DNA of 64,000 bases from Actinomadura litoris (GCF_009733595.1 NZ_WOFH01000004.1:248001-312000); one strand, 5' to 3'. Counted from the first letter of the stretch, positions 7,585-15,903 are shown. Notes: generated from the sequence alone by a model not told the origin. Numbers and translations: made by a program.

Positions 7585-8844
7585 ATGACGGGTGGGCGGA
7601 CGCTCGGGCGGCGGTTCGGTTGGCTCTGGGGGGCCTACGCGGTCAGCGCCTACGGGACGGGGTTCGGGTTCGGCGCGTTCCCGCTGATCGCGGTGCTCGT
7701 GCTGGACTCCGGGCCGACCCAGGTGGCGGCCCTCGCGGCCGCCGGACGGGCGGTCGGCGCGGTGGTCGCGGTGCCGCTCGGCCCGTGGGTGGAGTTCCAC
7801 CGCAAACGGCCCGTCATGATCGCGATGGACCTGGTCCGGTTCACGGCGTTGATGAGCGTCCCCGCCGCGTTCGCGCTCGGTCGGCTCGGATTCGTCCAGC
7901 TCCTGGCCGTCTCGGTCGTTGTCGCGGCGGCCGACATCGCCTTCAAGGCGGCCTGCGGCGCGTACCTGAAGGCGCTCGTGCCACCGGGGGACCTGCTGAT
8001 CGCGAACGGCCGGTTCGAGTCCACGACCTGGAGCGCGACCGTGGTCGGACCGCCGCTCGGCGGCGCCGCGATCGGGGTCTTCGGACCGGTGGCGACCGTG
8101 GTCGCCGACGCGGTGAGCTACCTGCTCTCCGCGCTCGGCCTGCGCGCCGTCGGCGGCGGCGAGCCTCGTCCGGAGCGCGGCGGGGGACCCCGCCTGCGCG
8201 CCGGTGACCTGGTCGAAGGCTGGCGGCACATCCTGAGGCACCCGGTGCTGCGCCCGCTGCTGTTCAACACCGTCCTGGCCAACGGCCTCATCATGGCGAC
8301 CGAGCCGCTGATGGCCGTGCTCATGCTGGGACGGCTCGGGTTCTCGCCCTGGGAGTACGGCCTGGCGTTCGCGGCGCCCTGCGTCGGCGGCCTCATCGGC
8401 GCGCGCCTGGCGCACCGGCTCGTGGCGCGGTTCGGACGGCACCCGGTGCTGCTCGCCGCCGGGACGCTGCGCGCGTGCTGGCCGGTCGGGCTGGTGTTCG
8501 TCGCCCCCGGCGTCCCCGGGATCGTGCTCGTCATGGTCGTCCAGTTCGGCCTGGTGACCTGCTGCGGGCTGTTCAACCCGGTGGTGGCGACCAGCAGGCT
8601 CGACCACACCGCCCCCGGCCGGGTCGCCCGGACCCTGACCGCGTGGTCGGTCAGCAGCAGCGCCGCGATCGCGGCCCTGACCGCCCTGTGGGGCCTGCTG
8701 GCCGCGCTGACCAGTCCCAGGACGGCGATCGCGGCCGCCGGTGTGCTCCTCCTGGCCACGCCGCTGCTGCTCCCGCGCCGCGAGCACACCGCCGGCACGG
8801 AGGCGGGGGAAGCGGCCGACGACCGGGTGATCTCGCGGCGGTAG
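7585..8844 (+). CDS. Major facilitator superfamily efflux transporter
   Basis: 419 residues with about 12 hydrophobic segments, the first beginning near residue 11 (GWLWGAYAVSAYGTGFGFGA). The loop after helix 2 carries the MFS motif-A-like element (EFHRKRPVMIAMDLVRF), and the domain layout resembles EntS/macrolide-type (MFS_3) exporters. The ATG at 7585 was chosen; an in-frame GTG lies at 7567. It is divergent from the LysR gene and probably controlled by it through the operator at 7465-7504. It faces the TetR gene tail to tail with a 12-base gap. The exported compound is unknown. Confidence 0.87.
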   Translation: MTGGRTLGRRFGWLWGAYAVSAYGTGFGFGAFPLIAVLVLDSGPTQVAALAAAGRAVGAVVAVPLGPWVEFHRKRPVMIAMDLVRFTALMSVPAAFALGRLGFVQLLAVSVVVAAADIAFKAACGAYLKALVPPGDLLIANGRFESTTWSATVVGPPLGGAAIGVFGPVATVVADAVSYLLSALGLRAVGGGEPRPERGGGPRLRAGDLVEGWRHILRHPVLRPLLFNTVLANGLIMATEPLMAVLMLGRLGFSPWEYGLAFAAPCVGGLIGARLAHRLVARFGRHPVLLAAGTLRACWPVGLVFVAPGVPGIVLVMVVQFGLVTCCGLFNPVVATSRLDHTAPGRVARTLTAWSVSSSAAIAALTALWGLLAALTSPRTAIAAAGVLLLATPLLLPRREHTAGTEAGEAADDRVISRR

Positions 8845-8856
8845 GGGCGCCTCCCG

Positions 8857-9447
8857 TCAGGTCGCGGTGGGGTGGATACCGCCGAGAGCGATGTCGAGCA
8901 AGCGGTCGGCCTCGGCGGCACCGTCCGGCCGCCGCTCGGTGATCAGGCAGATGCCGGTGACGAGCATGAGCAAGTCCATGATCACGATGTCGGCCCGGAC
9001 GACGCCGGCCTCGCGGGCGCGGGCCAGCACCTGCCCGCCCGCCCGCACGATCTTGTCGTGCACGGAGGCGCCGCACGCGTCGTGGCCGCCGGACATCAGC
9101 GAGGCGGCCAGGCCCCGGCTGGAGGCGGCGTGGCGGGCGACCGCGCGCAGCCACACGTCCAGCGCGTCCGCCGGTTCGGGGCCGGCGGCGAGATCGCGGG
9201 CGGCGGTGCACAGGTCCTCGGCGGTGTCCTGGAAGACGGCGTCGAGCAGCGCCTGCCGGGACGAGAAGTGCCGGTGCAGGGTCGCCGACCCGACGCCGGC
9301 ACGGCGGGCGATCTCCTCCAGGGACGCTTCCGCGCCCTGTTCGGCGACGGCCGAGACGGCCGCGCCGAGAATCCGGTCGCGGTTGCGGCGCGCGTCGGCG
9401 CGCATCCGCCGCCCGGCCCGGGACGAGGTGACGCTGCCCTCAGGCAT
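8857..9447 (-). CDS. TetR-family transcriptional regulator
   Basis: 196 residues from the ATG at 9447 (GGAGG just upstream). An in-frame ATG at 9489 has an even better spaced ribosome site, but the extra codons have poor G/C third positions. The HTH lies at about 12-58: RNRDRILGAAVSAVAEQGAE ... ARRAGVGSATLHRHFSSRQA. The C-terminal ligand domain resembles the SACE_7040/TetR_C group. It is convergent with the MFS gene at 7585 and could regulate it or itself. A long-range 11-bp inverted repeat flanks its promoter region (9469-9527). Confidence 0.9.
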   Translation of the reverse strand: MPEGSVTSSRAGRRMRADARRNRDRILGAAVSAVAEQGAEASLEEIARRAGVGSATLHRHFSSRQALLDAVFQDTAEDLCTAARDLAAGPEPADALDVWLRAVARHAASSRGLAASLMSGGHDACGASVHDKIVRAGGQVLARAREAGVVRADIVIMDLLMLVTGICLITERRPDGAAEADRLLDIALGGIHPTAT

Positions 9448-9468
9448 GGGACCTCCAACGTGAGAATT

Positions 9469-9527
9469 CCAAACGGGGCGGCCCTCCATAACGTACTCAC
9501 CTCCGAGCGGCGCGATGCCCCGTTTGG
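9469..9527. repeat. Inverted repeat flanking tetR promoter
   Basis: CCAAACGGGGC at 9469-9479 is repeated in perfect inverse at 9517-9527. The 37 bases between contain a TACGTTAT-like -10 for the minus strand. Paired operator half-sites around a core promoter would allow repression by a looped dimer pair; an mRNA hairpin over the leader is the alternative. Confidence 0.4.
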
Positions 9528-9635
9528 CGGTTTCGACACTTAAATCACCGCATGCCCGAATATGAGTGTTTGCCGCCACCCGCCCACCTGGCGAGACGTG
9601 CCAGGCCGGACGCGCCATGGCCCGGCCGCGGTCGA

Positions 9636-10244
9636 TCAGGTCCTGCGCGAGATGACCATGATGTATTCGCAGGGGGCGTTCGTTCGGTTGGCGAAGCCGT
9701 GGTCCGCGTGGGCCTGGAAGAACAGGGAGTCGCCCGCGTCCAGGGTCTCGCTGATCCCGCCGATCGCGACGGTGAGGGTGCCGTCGAGCACCACGATCTG
9801 CTTCTCCGTACCGGGGGGATACGCGGGCAGCAGCCCGGTGGAGACCTGCGCGGGGAGGTAGTGGACGACCATCTCGGCTCCTCCCGCACCCGGGGCCGCT
9901 GACACCATGTGCCGCTCGAAGCCGGTCTCCGGATCACGGAAGACGGGGCGTTCGCTCTTGCGCATGACCACGGCCACCCCGGACGCGGCGGCGGCCGGAG
10001 CGCCGACCAGGTCCGAGAGCGACGCGCCGAGCGCGTGCGCGATCCTGGACGCGACGCCGATCGTCGGGCTCTTCTCACCGCGCTCGACCTTGGACAGCAT
10101 CGCCCGACTGACCGACGACCGCGTGGACAGCTGCTCCAGCGTCAGGCCCGCCTCCTCGCGGCGCCGCCGCACGTTGCCGCCGAACGCGCCGGCCAGGTCA
10201 TCGCCCTGCTGCGGTTCGGCCGCGTTTCCGTCCTGCTCGACCAC
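9636..10244 (-). CDS. XRE-family regulator with cupin domain
   Basis: 202 residues from a GTG with AGGAG 5 bases upstream. The N-terminal HTH (about residues 24-78) reads GNVRRRREEAGLTLEQLSTR ... SRAMLSKVERGEKSPTIG. The C-terminal cupin barrel (about 105-200) contains TEKQIVVLDGTLTVAIGG and LDAGDSLFFQAHADHGFANR with metal-type histidines. HTH-cupin proteins usually sense a small molecule and regulate adjacent metabolic or efflux genes. It is divergent from a metallo-beta-lactamase-fold hydrolase gene with a dyad at 10291-10323 in between, so that hydrolase is the likely target. Confidence 0.92.
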   Translation of the reverse strand: MVEQDGNAAEPQQGDDLAGAFGGNVRRRREEAGLTLEQLSTRSSVSRAMLSKVERGEKSPTIGVASRIAHALGASLSDLVGAPAAAASGVAVVMRKSERPVFRDPETGFERHMVSAAPGAGGAEMVVHYLPAQVSTGLLPAYPPGTEKQIVVLDGTLTVAIGGISETLDAGDSLFFQAHADHGFANRTNAPCEYIMVISRRT

Positions 10245-10290
10245 CGTGCTCCTTGATCGCCGGGTACCTCGCAGCCCGCAGTGTAGTGTT

Positions 10291-10323
10291 TCTCCTAAAG
10301 AAGATAGAGTCTTCTATCGGAGA
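10291..10323. promoter_or_regulatory. Imperfect dyad between xre-cupin and hydrolase genes
   Basis: TCTCC at 10291 pairs with GGAGA at 10319-10323, and inside it GAAGAT faces GTCTTC (one mismatch). This AT-rich patch is the only one in the 113-base divergent spacer and sits where promoters for both genes are expected. It is a candidate binding site for the XRE-cupin protein. Confidence 0.4.
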
Positions 10324-10357
10324 TGCACCCAGTGCGCCCAGGATGACGGAGGGTTCC

Positions 10358-11176
10358 ATGCGTTTGATCTCAAGTGGCAGGCACCATGCCACGTTCGACT
10401 TCGGCGACCTGCGGGTGGTCTCGTTGCGGGACGGGTACATCGACATGCCGCCGACCAGGCTCCGCGACGAGGACGGGCACACGCTCGACGAGCTGCCGGA
10501 CGCCGTTCCGCTGGCCGGCGACAACCTGCGGTTGTCGGTCAACGCCTTCTTCGTCACCGACGGCACGCGGTCGGTTCTCATCGACACCGGCGCGTCCAAC
10601 GTCTGGCACGACCCCACCATGGGATTGATCTACGACGCGCTCGACGAAGCGGGCATCGACCGCGCGCAGATCACCGATGTCGCCATCACTCACAGGCACG
10701 AGGACCACGTGAGCGGTCTGATCGCGCCGGACGGCTCGGAGGCGTTCAGCGAACTCGAACGGGTGTGGATCGGCGCGGCCGACACCTCGGTGTTCACGGG
10801 ACGGCTCGCGCCGCTCCGCGACCGGGTCGTACCCGTGTCGGAGAAGATCGCGATCAACGACTGGACGACCGCGGTCCCGACGCCGGGCCACACGCCCGGT
10901 CACACCGTCTACGAGGTCAGGAGCAGCGCCGGCCGCCTTCTCGCCTGGGGCGACACCGTGCACGTTCCGACACTCCAGTTCGACCAGCCGAAGGTGTCCT
11001 GGGAACTCGACGGCGACCAGCCCCAGGCCCGCGCCGCGCGGGCGGCCCTCCTCGAACAACTGACCCGGCCCAACCACTTCGTGGCCGGCGCCCACCTCGA
11101 TTCACCCGGCATCGCCCGCGTGGCCCCGTCCGGCGACGGATTCACGCTGGAATACCTCGCGCCGGCGATCGGCTGA
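10358..11176 (+). CDS. Metallo-beta-lactamase-fold hydrolase
   Basis: 272 residues from an ATG preceded by GGAGGG. The zinc motif T-H-R-H-E-D-H (residues 111-117) is intact, followed by the PTPGHTPGHT histidine loop, GDTVH (the bridging aspartate) and a late GAHLD histidine, so both metal sites appear complete. Members include lactonases (N-acyl-homoserine lactone hydrolases) and other small-ester hydrolases. The pattern SVNAFFVTDGTRSVLIDTG is typical of the lactonase-like branch, but quorum-quenching activity is only a possibility. It is likely controlled by the divergent XRE-cupin regulator. Confidence 0.88.
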   Translation: MRLISSGRHHATFDFGDLRVVSLRDGYIDMPPTRLRDEDGHTLDELPDAVPLAGDNLRLSVNAFFVTDGTRSVLIDTGASNVWHDPTMGLIYDALDEAGIDRAQITDVAITHRHEDHVSGLIAPDGSEAFSELERVWIGAADTSVFTGRLAPLRDRVVPVSEKIAINDWTTAVPTPGHTPGHTVYEVRSSAGRLLAWGDTVHVPTLQFDQPKVSWELDGDQPQARAARAALLEQLTRPNHFVAGAHLDSPGIARVAPSGDGFTLEYLAPAIG

Positions 11177-11182
11177 TCGAGC

Positions 11183-11275
11183 CCGCCGGCCCCGAACCAC
11201 GCTCACGATCTCGGCCAAAAGAGGCAAGCCCGCCTTGGCCGGCCTCGGAACCGTTACCGGTTGCGGGGCCGGCGG
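11183..11275. terminator. Large nested inverted repeat, likely bidirectional terminator
   Basis: A perfect 12-bp inverted repeat (11183-11194 with 11264-11275) encloses further pairing segments (GGCCAA with TTGGCC; AACCG with CGGTT). It lies between convergent genes ending at 11176 (+) and 11309 (-), where a shared terminator is expected. Confidence 0.5.
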
Positions 11276-11308
11276 CAAGGGCGGGCCAGATGTTTCGGGA
11301 TCCCCAGG

Positions 11309-11725
11309 TCAGTCGGCCGCGCGGGGCCCCCACACCCGTGCCACCAGGACGGCGCCCGCGCCGAACAGCGCCACGCCGAGGGGCACGTGGACCGCGACGT
11401 CGCCGCCGGCGCCGACGATGAACTGGACGCTGATCAGCAGGACCATCGACACGGTGACGACCAGGTAGCGCGCCGGGCCGTGACCCACCCGCCACACCAG
11501 AAGCGCGGCGGTGAACTGGAGGACCATCGCGAACGAGACGACGGCGGCGGTGGTGTGGTGCAAATCGCGGGGACCCTCGTTCGACAGGAGCAGGCCGGCG
11601 GTGATCGCCTGCGTCAGCAGCGCGGTGGCCAGGAACAGCGTGGTCGCCTTCAGCAGGCCGAAGAACCGGGGAATCGGGGTGTGCTCCGTGTGAGCCGGAG
11701 AACGCGGCCGGGCCGACGTTGACAT
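11309..11725 (-). CDS. Four-helix integral membrane protein
   Basis: 138 residues from an ATG with AAGGAG 8 bases upstream. The hydrophilic N-terminus (1-25) is followed by about four membrane helices: LLKATTLFLATALLTQAITA, AAVVSFAMVLQFTAALLVW, YLVVTVSMVLLISVQFIVG and LGVALFGAGAVLVARVW. No catalytic motif was noted. Small membrane proteins of this type (DoxX/DUF4149-like in size) often accompany stress operons. It is the last gene of a minus-strand run with the isochorismatase-like, NmrA-like and CMD-like genes, next to an ECF41 sigma factor. Function unknown. Confidence 0.7.
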   Translation of the reverse strand: MSTSARPRSPAHTEHTPIPRFFGLLKATTLFLATALLTQAITAGLLLSNEGPRDLHHTTAAVVSFAMVLQFTAALLVWRVGHGPARYLVVTVSMVLLISVQFIVGAGGDVAVHVPLGVALFGAGAVLVARVWGPRAAD

Positions 11726-11771
11726 GGGATCGCTCCTTGGTGGTCTCTGGGACAGTCGGCGCCGCGCGGCG

Positions 11772-12356
11772 TCAGGCGCGGGTCTTGGCCAGCAGGTCGA
11801 TGACCTCGGCGGTGGTGGCGCTCTCACCGAGGAGCGGGAAGATCCGTTCGGTGCTGTTGCGATGCGCCTCCGCGTGCAGGTCGGTCATGGCGTCGGTCAC
11901 CAGCGTGACGTTGTAGCCGTGTTCGTAGGCGGCGCGGGCGGTGGACTCCACGCCGATGCTGGTGGCGATCCCGGCCAGCACGACCTGGGTGACGCCGCGG
12001 CGGCGCAGTTGCAGGTCGAGATCGGTGCCGTAGAACGCGCCGAAGGAGCGCTTGGTCACGGTGATGTCGTCGGGGTGGCCGGCGAGGTCTTCGACGATGA
12101 CGTCCCAGCCCGCGGGCAGGGGGCCGGGCGGGCGCGGAGTCTCGGTGCGTCCCGGAGCGGCATCCGATCCGTCCGCCCGCGCCGTGACCCGGACCAGGAC
12201 GACCGGGGCCTTGCGAGCGCGGAAGGCGTCGGCCAGTTCGACCGCACGGGCCACCACCTCGGCGCCGGTGAGGGGTGCGGCGGGACGGGCGACGATGGCG
12301 TTCTGCAGATCGATGAGGACGAGCGCGGTCGTGGCGTCGATCGTGGTGACGGGCAT
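11772..12356 (-). CDS. Isochorismatase/cysteine-hydrolase-fold protein lacking the cysteine
   Basis: 194 residues. The Asp of the fold is present (ALVLIDLQNA, D16) and so is the Lys (TVTKRSFGAF, K102), but the position of the nucleophilic cysteine in GIATSIGVESTAR is glycine (G135), as in true isochorismatases rather than amidohydrolase members. It may therefore act on an enol-ether type substrate, or be a catalytically different member. The neighbours (NAD(P)-binding and CMD-like proteins, ECF41 sigma factor) suggest a stress-inducible redox operon. The start has a fair purine-rich ribosome site. Confidence 0.85.
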   Translation of the reverse strand: MPVTTIDATTALVLIDLQNAIVARPAAPLTGAEVVARAVELADAFRARKAPVVLVRVTARADGSDAAPGRTETPRPPGPLPAGWDVIVEDLAGHPDDITVTKRSFGAFYGTDLDLQLRRRGVTQVVLAGIATSIGVESTARAAYEHGYNVTLVTDAMTDLHAEAHRNSTERIFPLLGESATTAEVIDLLAKTRA

Positions 12357-12454
12357 GAACGGGTCTCTTTCCGAGGTGAGGTCGTCGGGAGATGGCCCTC
12401 GTTCTCGGTGTCGTTGGAGCTCCGGGAACGAGGCCGGGCCATGATGCGGCCGGG

Positions 12455-13207
12455 TCAGGGCTGGGTGTCGAGCCACTCCTGGAAGGTGGGGCCGGCGAGG
12501 ACGGCGTGCGGGCCGGGCAGGAACCCGCCCTCGGCGGCGATCTCGGCGTCGGGCATGCCCGAGCCGTCGACGCCGACGACCTTCACGCCCCGGCGGGCGC
12601 CGAGGAGCGCCGCCGCTTCCGCCATGGTCTCCGTGCGGGGCCCGGCGATCTCGGGGATGGGCGCACCGGGAGCGGGCGCTCCCGGCTCAAGCGCCAGGTC
12701 GACCAGTTCCTCGGCCACGGCGCGGCAGGCCACGAGTTGGGTGGGCAGCGCCGGGACGTAGGCGACCTCGCCCTGCCGCCAGTCCAGGAACTGCCCGACG
12801 AATTCGTGGAACTGCGCGGCCCGGAGGATGCGGACAGGGAGCGGGCCGGACAGGAGGAGTTCCTCGTGCGCCTTCTTGGCGGCGACGAACCCGGCGGTCG
12901 CCTTGTCGGCACCGATGATGGACGCCACGACGATCCGTGCGACCCCCGCCTTCCCGCCGTACTCGTGCAGGTTGGAGGCCGACGTGGTGAAGAACTCCGT
13001 GGCGGCCTCCTGGTCGGAGGCGTGCCACGAGGCGACGTCGATGATGACCTCGGCCCCCGTGAGCGCCTCGGCGAGGCCCTCGCCGGTGACGATGTCCACG
13101 CCGGAGGCCCTGGACATCGGAACGGTCTGGTGCCCTCGTTCGGTGAGGACGTCGACGACGTGGCGTCCCAGCCGGCCGGTCGCTCCCGCCACTGCGAATC
13201 TGCTCAT
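12455..13207 (-). CDS. NmrA-like NAD(P)-binding protein
   Basis: 250 residues. The N-terminus MSRFAVAGATGRLGRHVVDV contains the G-x-T-G-x-x-G loop of atypical short-chain dehydrogenases. RIVVASIIGADKATAGFVAAK provides a K in the expected catalytic area without the usual Tyr, as in NmrA/quinone-reductase-like proteins. The start overlaps the stop of the CMD-like gene by 4 bases, so both are translated together. Oxidoreductases and epimerases of this kind are one of the partner classes commonly found beside ECF41 sigma factors, and such a sigma gene lies 0.7 kb away. Confidence 0.88.
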   Translation of the reverse strand: MSRFAVAGATGRLGRHVVDVLTERGHQTVPMSRASGVDIVTGEGLAEALTGAEVIIDVASWHASDQEAATEFFTTSASNLHEYGGKAGVARIVVASIIGADKATAGFVAAKKAHEELLLSGPLPVRILRAAQFHEFVGQFLDWRQGEVAYVPALPTQLVACRAVAEELVDLALEPGAPAPGAPIPEIAGPRTETMAEAAALLGARRGVKVVGVDGSGMPDAEIAAEGGFLPGPHAVLAGPTFQEWLDTQP

Positions 13208-13728
13208 TGCCGTTGCCCTTCTTGGACGCTGTAGTTCTGACCGGGAGGCATGCCGGGGATCGGTTTGGCGATGAGCGCCGCGGGGGTGAAGAAGCCGAAG
13301 TGGGCGATCGCCATGATGAGCGTCCAGAGCGCCTTGTCGTCGTAGTGCTCGGCCGCCTTGGCGTGCAGTTCGTCGGGGACGCGCTCCCCGGCCGGGGACG
13401 GCGTGAGGACCGCCTCCACGAGTTCGAGCGCGATTCGTTCGGCGGCGGTGTAGTACGTGGCGTCCTGCCAGGTCGCCACGGCGGTGATGCGCTCCTCCGG
13501 TTCCCCGATCTCACGGAGGTTGGCGGTTTCACGGATGGTGAAGTACGTGCTGCCCAGGATCTGTCCCGCGCGGAGCTGCATCAGGCTGACGGTGGCCCGT
13601 GGAACAACGCCGTTCTGAATGACCTTGTGCAGGGGTCCTGCGATCTCGACCATTTCGGGGAGGAACTGGATGGGCTCCGGCATGCGCGACCGCAGGTCCT
13701 TCTGCTTGGCCGGGGGGAGTGCGGGCAT
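13204..13728 (-). CDS. Carboxymuconolactone decarboxylase/AhpD-fold protein without CxxC
   Basis: 174 residues. The CMD/AhpD helical core is recognisable: SLMQLRAGQILGSTYFTIRE, then a long helix ERIALELVEAVL and DDKALWTLIMAIAHFGFFT. However, the redox-active C-x-x-C of AhpD-type proteins is replaced by S60-x-x-F63, and the following His by Glu. It therefore cannot act as a thiol peroxidase partner in the usual way. CMD-like genes are the best known neighbours and targets of ECF41 sigma factors, and the divergent gene 176 bases away encodes one. It is probably the first gene of the operon running down to 11309. Confidence 0.85.
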   Translation of the reverse strand: MPALPPAKQKDLRSRMPEPIQFLPEMVEIAGPLHKVIQNGVVPRATVSLMQLRAGQILGSTYFTIRETANLREIGEPEERITAVATWQDATYYTAAERIALELVEAVLTPSPAGERVPDELHAKAAEHYDDKALWTLIMAIAHFGFFTPAALIAKPIPGMPPGQNYSVQEGQRQ

Positions 13729-13904
13729 GGTTTTCCTTCTCTCAGGTGCAAGTCATGGCGTCCTGCCGAACACGAGACGCCGCCACCCCCGGCGCCGTAA
13801 CAGCGTGGTCGTGTGACGTAGGCCACCGGGCACCGGTGTTATGAAGCGGGGAGGGCCGACGTCTAGTGCGTGACGCAGGGGGTACGAACGAACAGGAGCC
13901 GGGC

Positions 13905-14843
13905 ATGGACGAGCGCGGCGAACGATCCGCGGGCGCGACCGGGCCGTACGACGGTGCCGACCGCATGGACGCGGCCACCGAGGCGTTCGTCGCGCACCGC
14001 AACCTGCTGTTCACCGTCGCCTACGAGATGCTCGGTTCGGCGACCGACGCCGAGGACGTCCTCCAGGAGAGCTGGCTGCGGTGGGCGGACGTCGATCTGG
14101 ACGCCGTCCGGGAGCGGCGGGCCTACCTCGTGCGGATCGTCACCCGAATGTCGCTCGACCGGCTGCGCGCGCTCGGCCGGCGCAAGGAGTCCTACGTCGG
14201 CCCCTGGCTGCCCGAACCGCTGCTGACCACGCCCGACGTGGCCGAGGACGTCGAGCTCGCCGACAGTGTCTCGATGGCGATGCTGCTGGTCCTGGAGACG
14301 CTCCAGCCGACCGAGCGGGCGGTGTTCGTGCTGCGCGAGGTGTTCGGTCTCGAATACGAGGAGATCTCCGAGGCCGTCGGCAAGAGCCTCGCCGCGGTCC
14401 GCCAGATCGCCTACCGCGCCCGCGCCCACGTCGCCGCCCGCCGTCCCCGCGGCGTCGCCTCCCCGGCCGAGACCCGGACCGCGCTCCAGGCGTTCCAGCG
14501 GGCGGTCGAAACCGGCGACCTGCAAGATCTGCTCGACATCCTCGCACCGGACGTCGTCGCCCTCAGCGACGGAGGCGGAGTCAAACACGCCCTGTTGCGC
14601 CCCGTCGTGGGTGCCGGCAACGTCGCGCGCCTCCTGGCCGTCGGCTGGTGGAGGCGCGACGCCGAGAGGTCGGTCGAGCTCGTCCAGATCAACGGCGGCC
14701 CGGGGCTGCTCGTCCGCGTCGATGGAAAGGTCGACGGCGTGGTGGCGGTGCGCCTGGAGGACGGCTACGTCACCGGCGCCTACCACGTCCGCAACCCCGA
14801 GAAGCTGTCACGCGTGGAACGGGAAACCCCCGTGAGCCGATGA
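13905..14843 (+). CDS. ECF41-type sigma factor with SnoaL-like C-terminal domain
   Basis: 312 residues from an ATG preceded by AGGAG. Sigma region 2 lies at about 30-95 (FVAHRNLLFTVAYEMLGSAT ... LQESWLRWADVD) and region 4 at about 125-185 (LQPTERAVFVLREVFGLEYE ... SLAAVRQIAYRARAHVAARR). The C-terminal domain of about 110 residues is a SnoaL/NTF2 fold carrying the ECF41 landmarks SDGGG and, at the end, NPEKL (compare NPDKL). In this family the C-terminal domain replaces an anti-sigma factor by controlling activity in cis. The divergent genes for CMD-like and NAD(P)-binding proteins are the expected regulon. Confidence 0.93.
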   Translation: MDERGERSAGATGPYDGADRMDAATEAFVAHRNLLFTVAYEMLGSATDAEDVLQESWLRWADVDLDAVRERRAYLVRIVTRMSLDRLRALGRRKESYVGPWLPEPLLTTPDVAEDVELADSVSMAMLLVLETLQPTERAVFVLREVFGLEYEEISEAVGKSLAAVRQIAYRARAHVAARRPRGVASPAETRTALQAFQRAVETGDLQDLLDILAPDVVALSDGGGVKHALLRPVVGAGNVARLLAVGWWRRDAERSVELVQINGGPGLLVRVDGKVDGVVAVRLEDGYVTGAYHVRNPEKLSRVERETPVSR

Positions 14844-14873
14844 AGTGACCACGGTCGGCGAATCGAGGGGTGT

Positions 14874-15845
14874 TCAGCCGTCCTGCTGGGCCGTGACCAG
14901 GACGTCCCCGGCGGCCGTGCGGTAGTAGAGCACCGAGCGGCCCGTCCGCCGCCGTGCGACCAGGCGCGCGTCCAGCAGCACCCGCAGGTGGCGGCCCACC
15001 GACCCGAGGCCCTGGCCGGTCAGCGCGACGAGTTGCGTCGTGCTCTTCGGGGTGTCGAGCAGGACGAGGACGCCCGCGCGTCCCGCGCCGAGCAGTCGGC
15101 CGAGCGCCTCGGGCACCGGGCCCCCCGCCTCGGCCAGGGTGCCCGAGCACGGGTAGACGACCGCGAGGTGGCGCCATGACGCGTCCCAGGCGACCCAGGC
15201 GTACCGGTGCGTGACCGGGACGAACATCAGCCGGGCTCCCGACACGGAGCGCGGCGGGTAGTCGTGGGTGTTGACCTGGAGGCGGCTCTCGCCGAGCCAG
15301 CGCATGCCGGGGCGCAGGCCGTCCAGGGCCCCGGCCCAGCCGTCGCGGCTGAGCTGCGCGGTGCGCGCCAGGACGTCGGCCTCGATGATCCGGCGCCGCC
15401 GGGGCCAGGAGGGCAGGACGGTGTGCGTCCACACCCATTCCAGGATTCCGGCGGTACGTTCGGGCAGGTCGTCGCGGTGCAGCTCGGGCGGCAGCGGGCC
15501 GCCGAGCGAGACCGTCAGGTGCTCGCGCGCCTCGTCCGGCGGAGTCTCGCGGATGGGCCGCAGCTCCTCGGCGAAGCTCGCCTCGCCCTCGTGGACGGGC
15601 GGGGGAGTGAGGTAGTCGGCGTTCCAGGTCGCGCCGAGCGCCGCCCGGACGGTCAGCGCGGTCAGCGGATCACCGGCCAGCCGCTCCCGGTAGGCGGGCA
15701 GGTGCAGATCGAGCCACGCGCGCTCGGCCGGATGCGCCGCGGTGGCACGTTCCAGAGCCTTCAGCGTCGCGATCGTCTCGGCCAGCGGGGACACCACGAA
15801 CCGGCTGCCCGCGAGCGTGTCGGTATTGATCTCCCACAACCCCAT
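14874..15845 (-). CDS. ArsR-type winged-helix regulator with N-terminal DUF5937-like domain
   Basis: 323 residues. The long N-terminal domain (1-240) resembles DUF5937, with a WxNADYLTPPP element, and the winged helix lies at the C-terminus (about 245-320: LLDTPKSTTQLVALTGQGLG ... LRVLLDARLVARRRTGRSVL), an order characteristic of these regulators. No metal cysteine pair is seen. It is divergent from an MFS transporter gene. A 7-bp dyad overlaps the bases just upstream of its start codon (15846-15865), suggesting that it represses itself and the transporter. Confidence 0.85.
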   Translation of the reverse strand: MGLWEINTDTLAGSRFVVSPLAETIATLKALERATAAHPAERAWLDLHLPAYRERLAGDPLTALTVRAALGATWNADYLTPPPVHEGEASFAEELRPIRETPPDEAREHLTVSLGGPLPPELHRDDLPERTAGILEWVWTHTVLPSWPRRRRIIEADVLARTAQLSRDGWAGALDGLRPGMRWLGESRLQVNTHDYPPRSVSGARLMFVPVTHRYAWVAWDASWRHLAVVYPCSGTLAEAGGPVPEALGRLLGAGRAGVLVLLDTPKSTTQLVALTGQGLGSVGRHLRVLLDARLVARRRTGRSVLYYRTAAGDVLVTAQQDG

Positions 15846-15865
15846 GTTTCGCCCCCCTGCGAAAC
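15846..15865. promoter_or_regulatory. Operator dyad between arsR-like and MFS genes
   Basis: GTTTCGC (15846-15852) and GCGAAAC (15859-15865) form a perfect dyad with a 6-base spacer in the 58-base divergent region. The dyad begins right after the regulator start codon position (15843-15845 on the minus strand), so binding there would block its transcription, and probably the transporter promoter too. Confidence 0.55.
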
Positions 15866-15903
15866 TTTACCGGCTGGTCCGCCCCGCCCCGGAGACTCCC
15901 GGA

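Noticed and set aside
13812..13818. CGTCACA on the minus strand as an ECF41 -35 element (TGTCACA) before the CMD-like gene
   Set aside because: One mismatch, and no CGTC follows at the usual 16-17 bp, so the site is not convincing.
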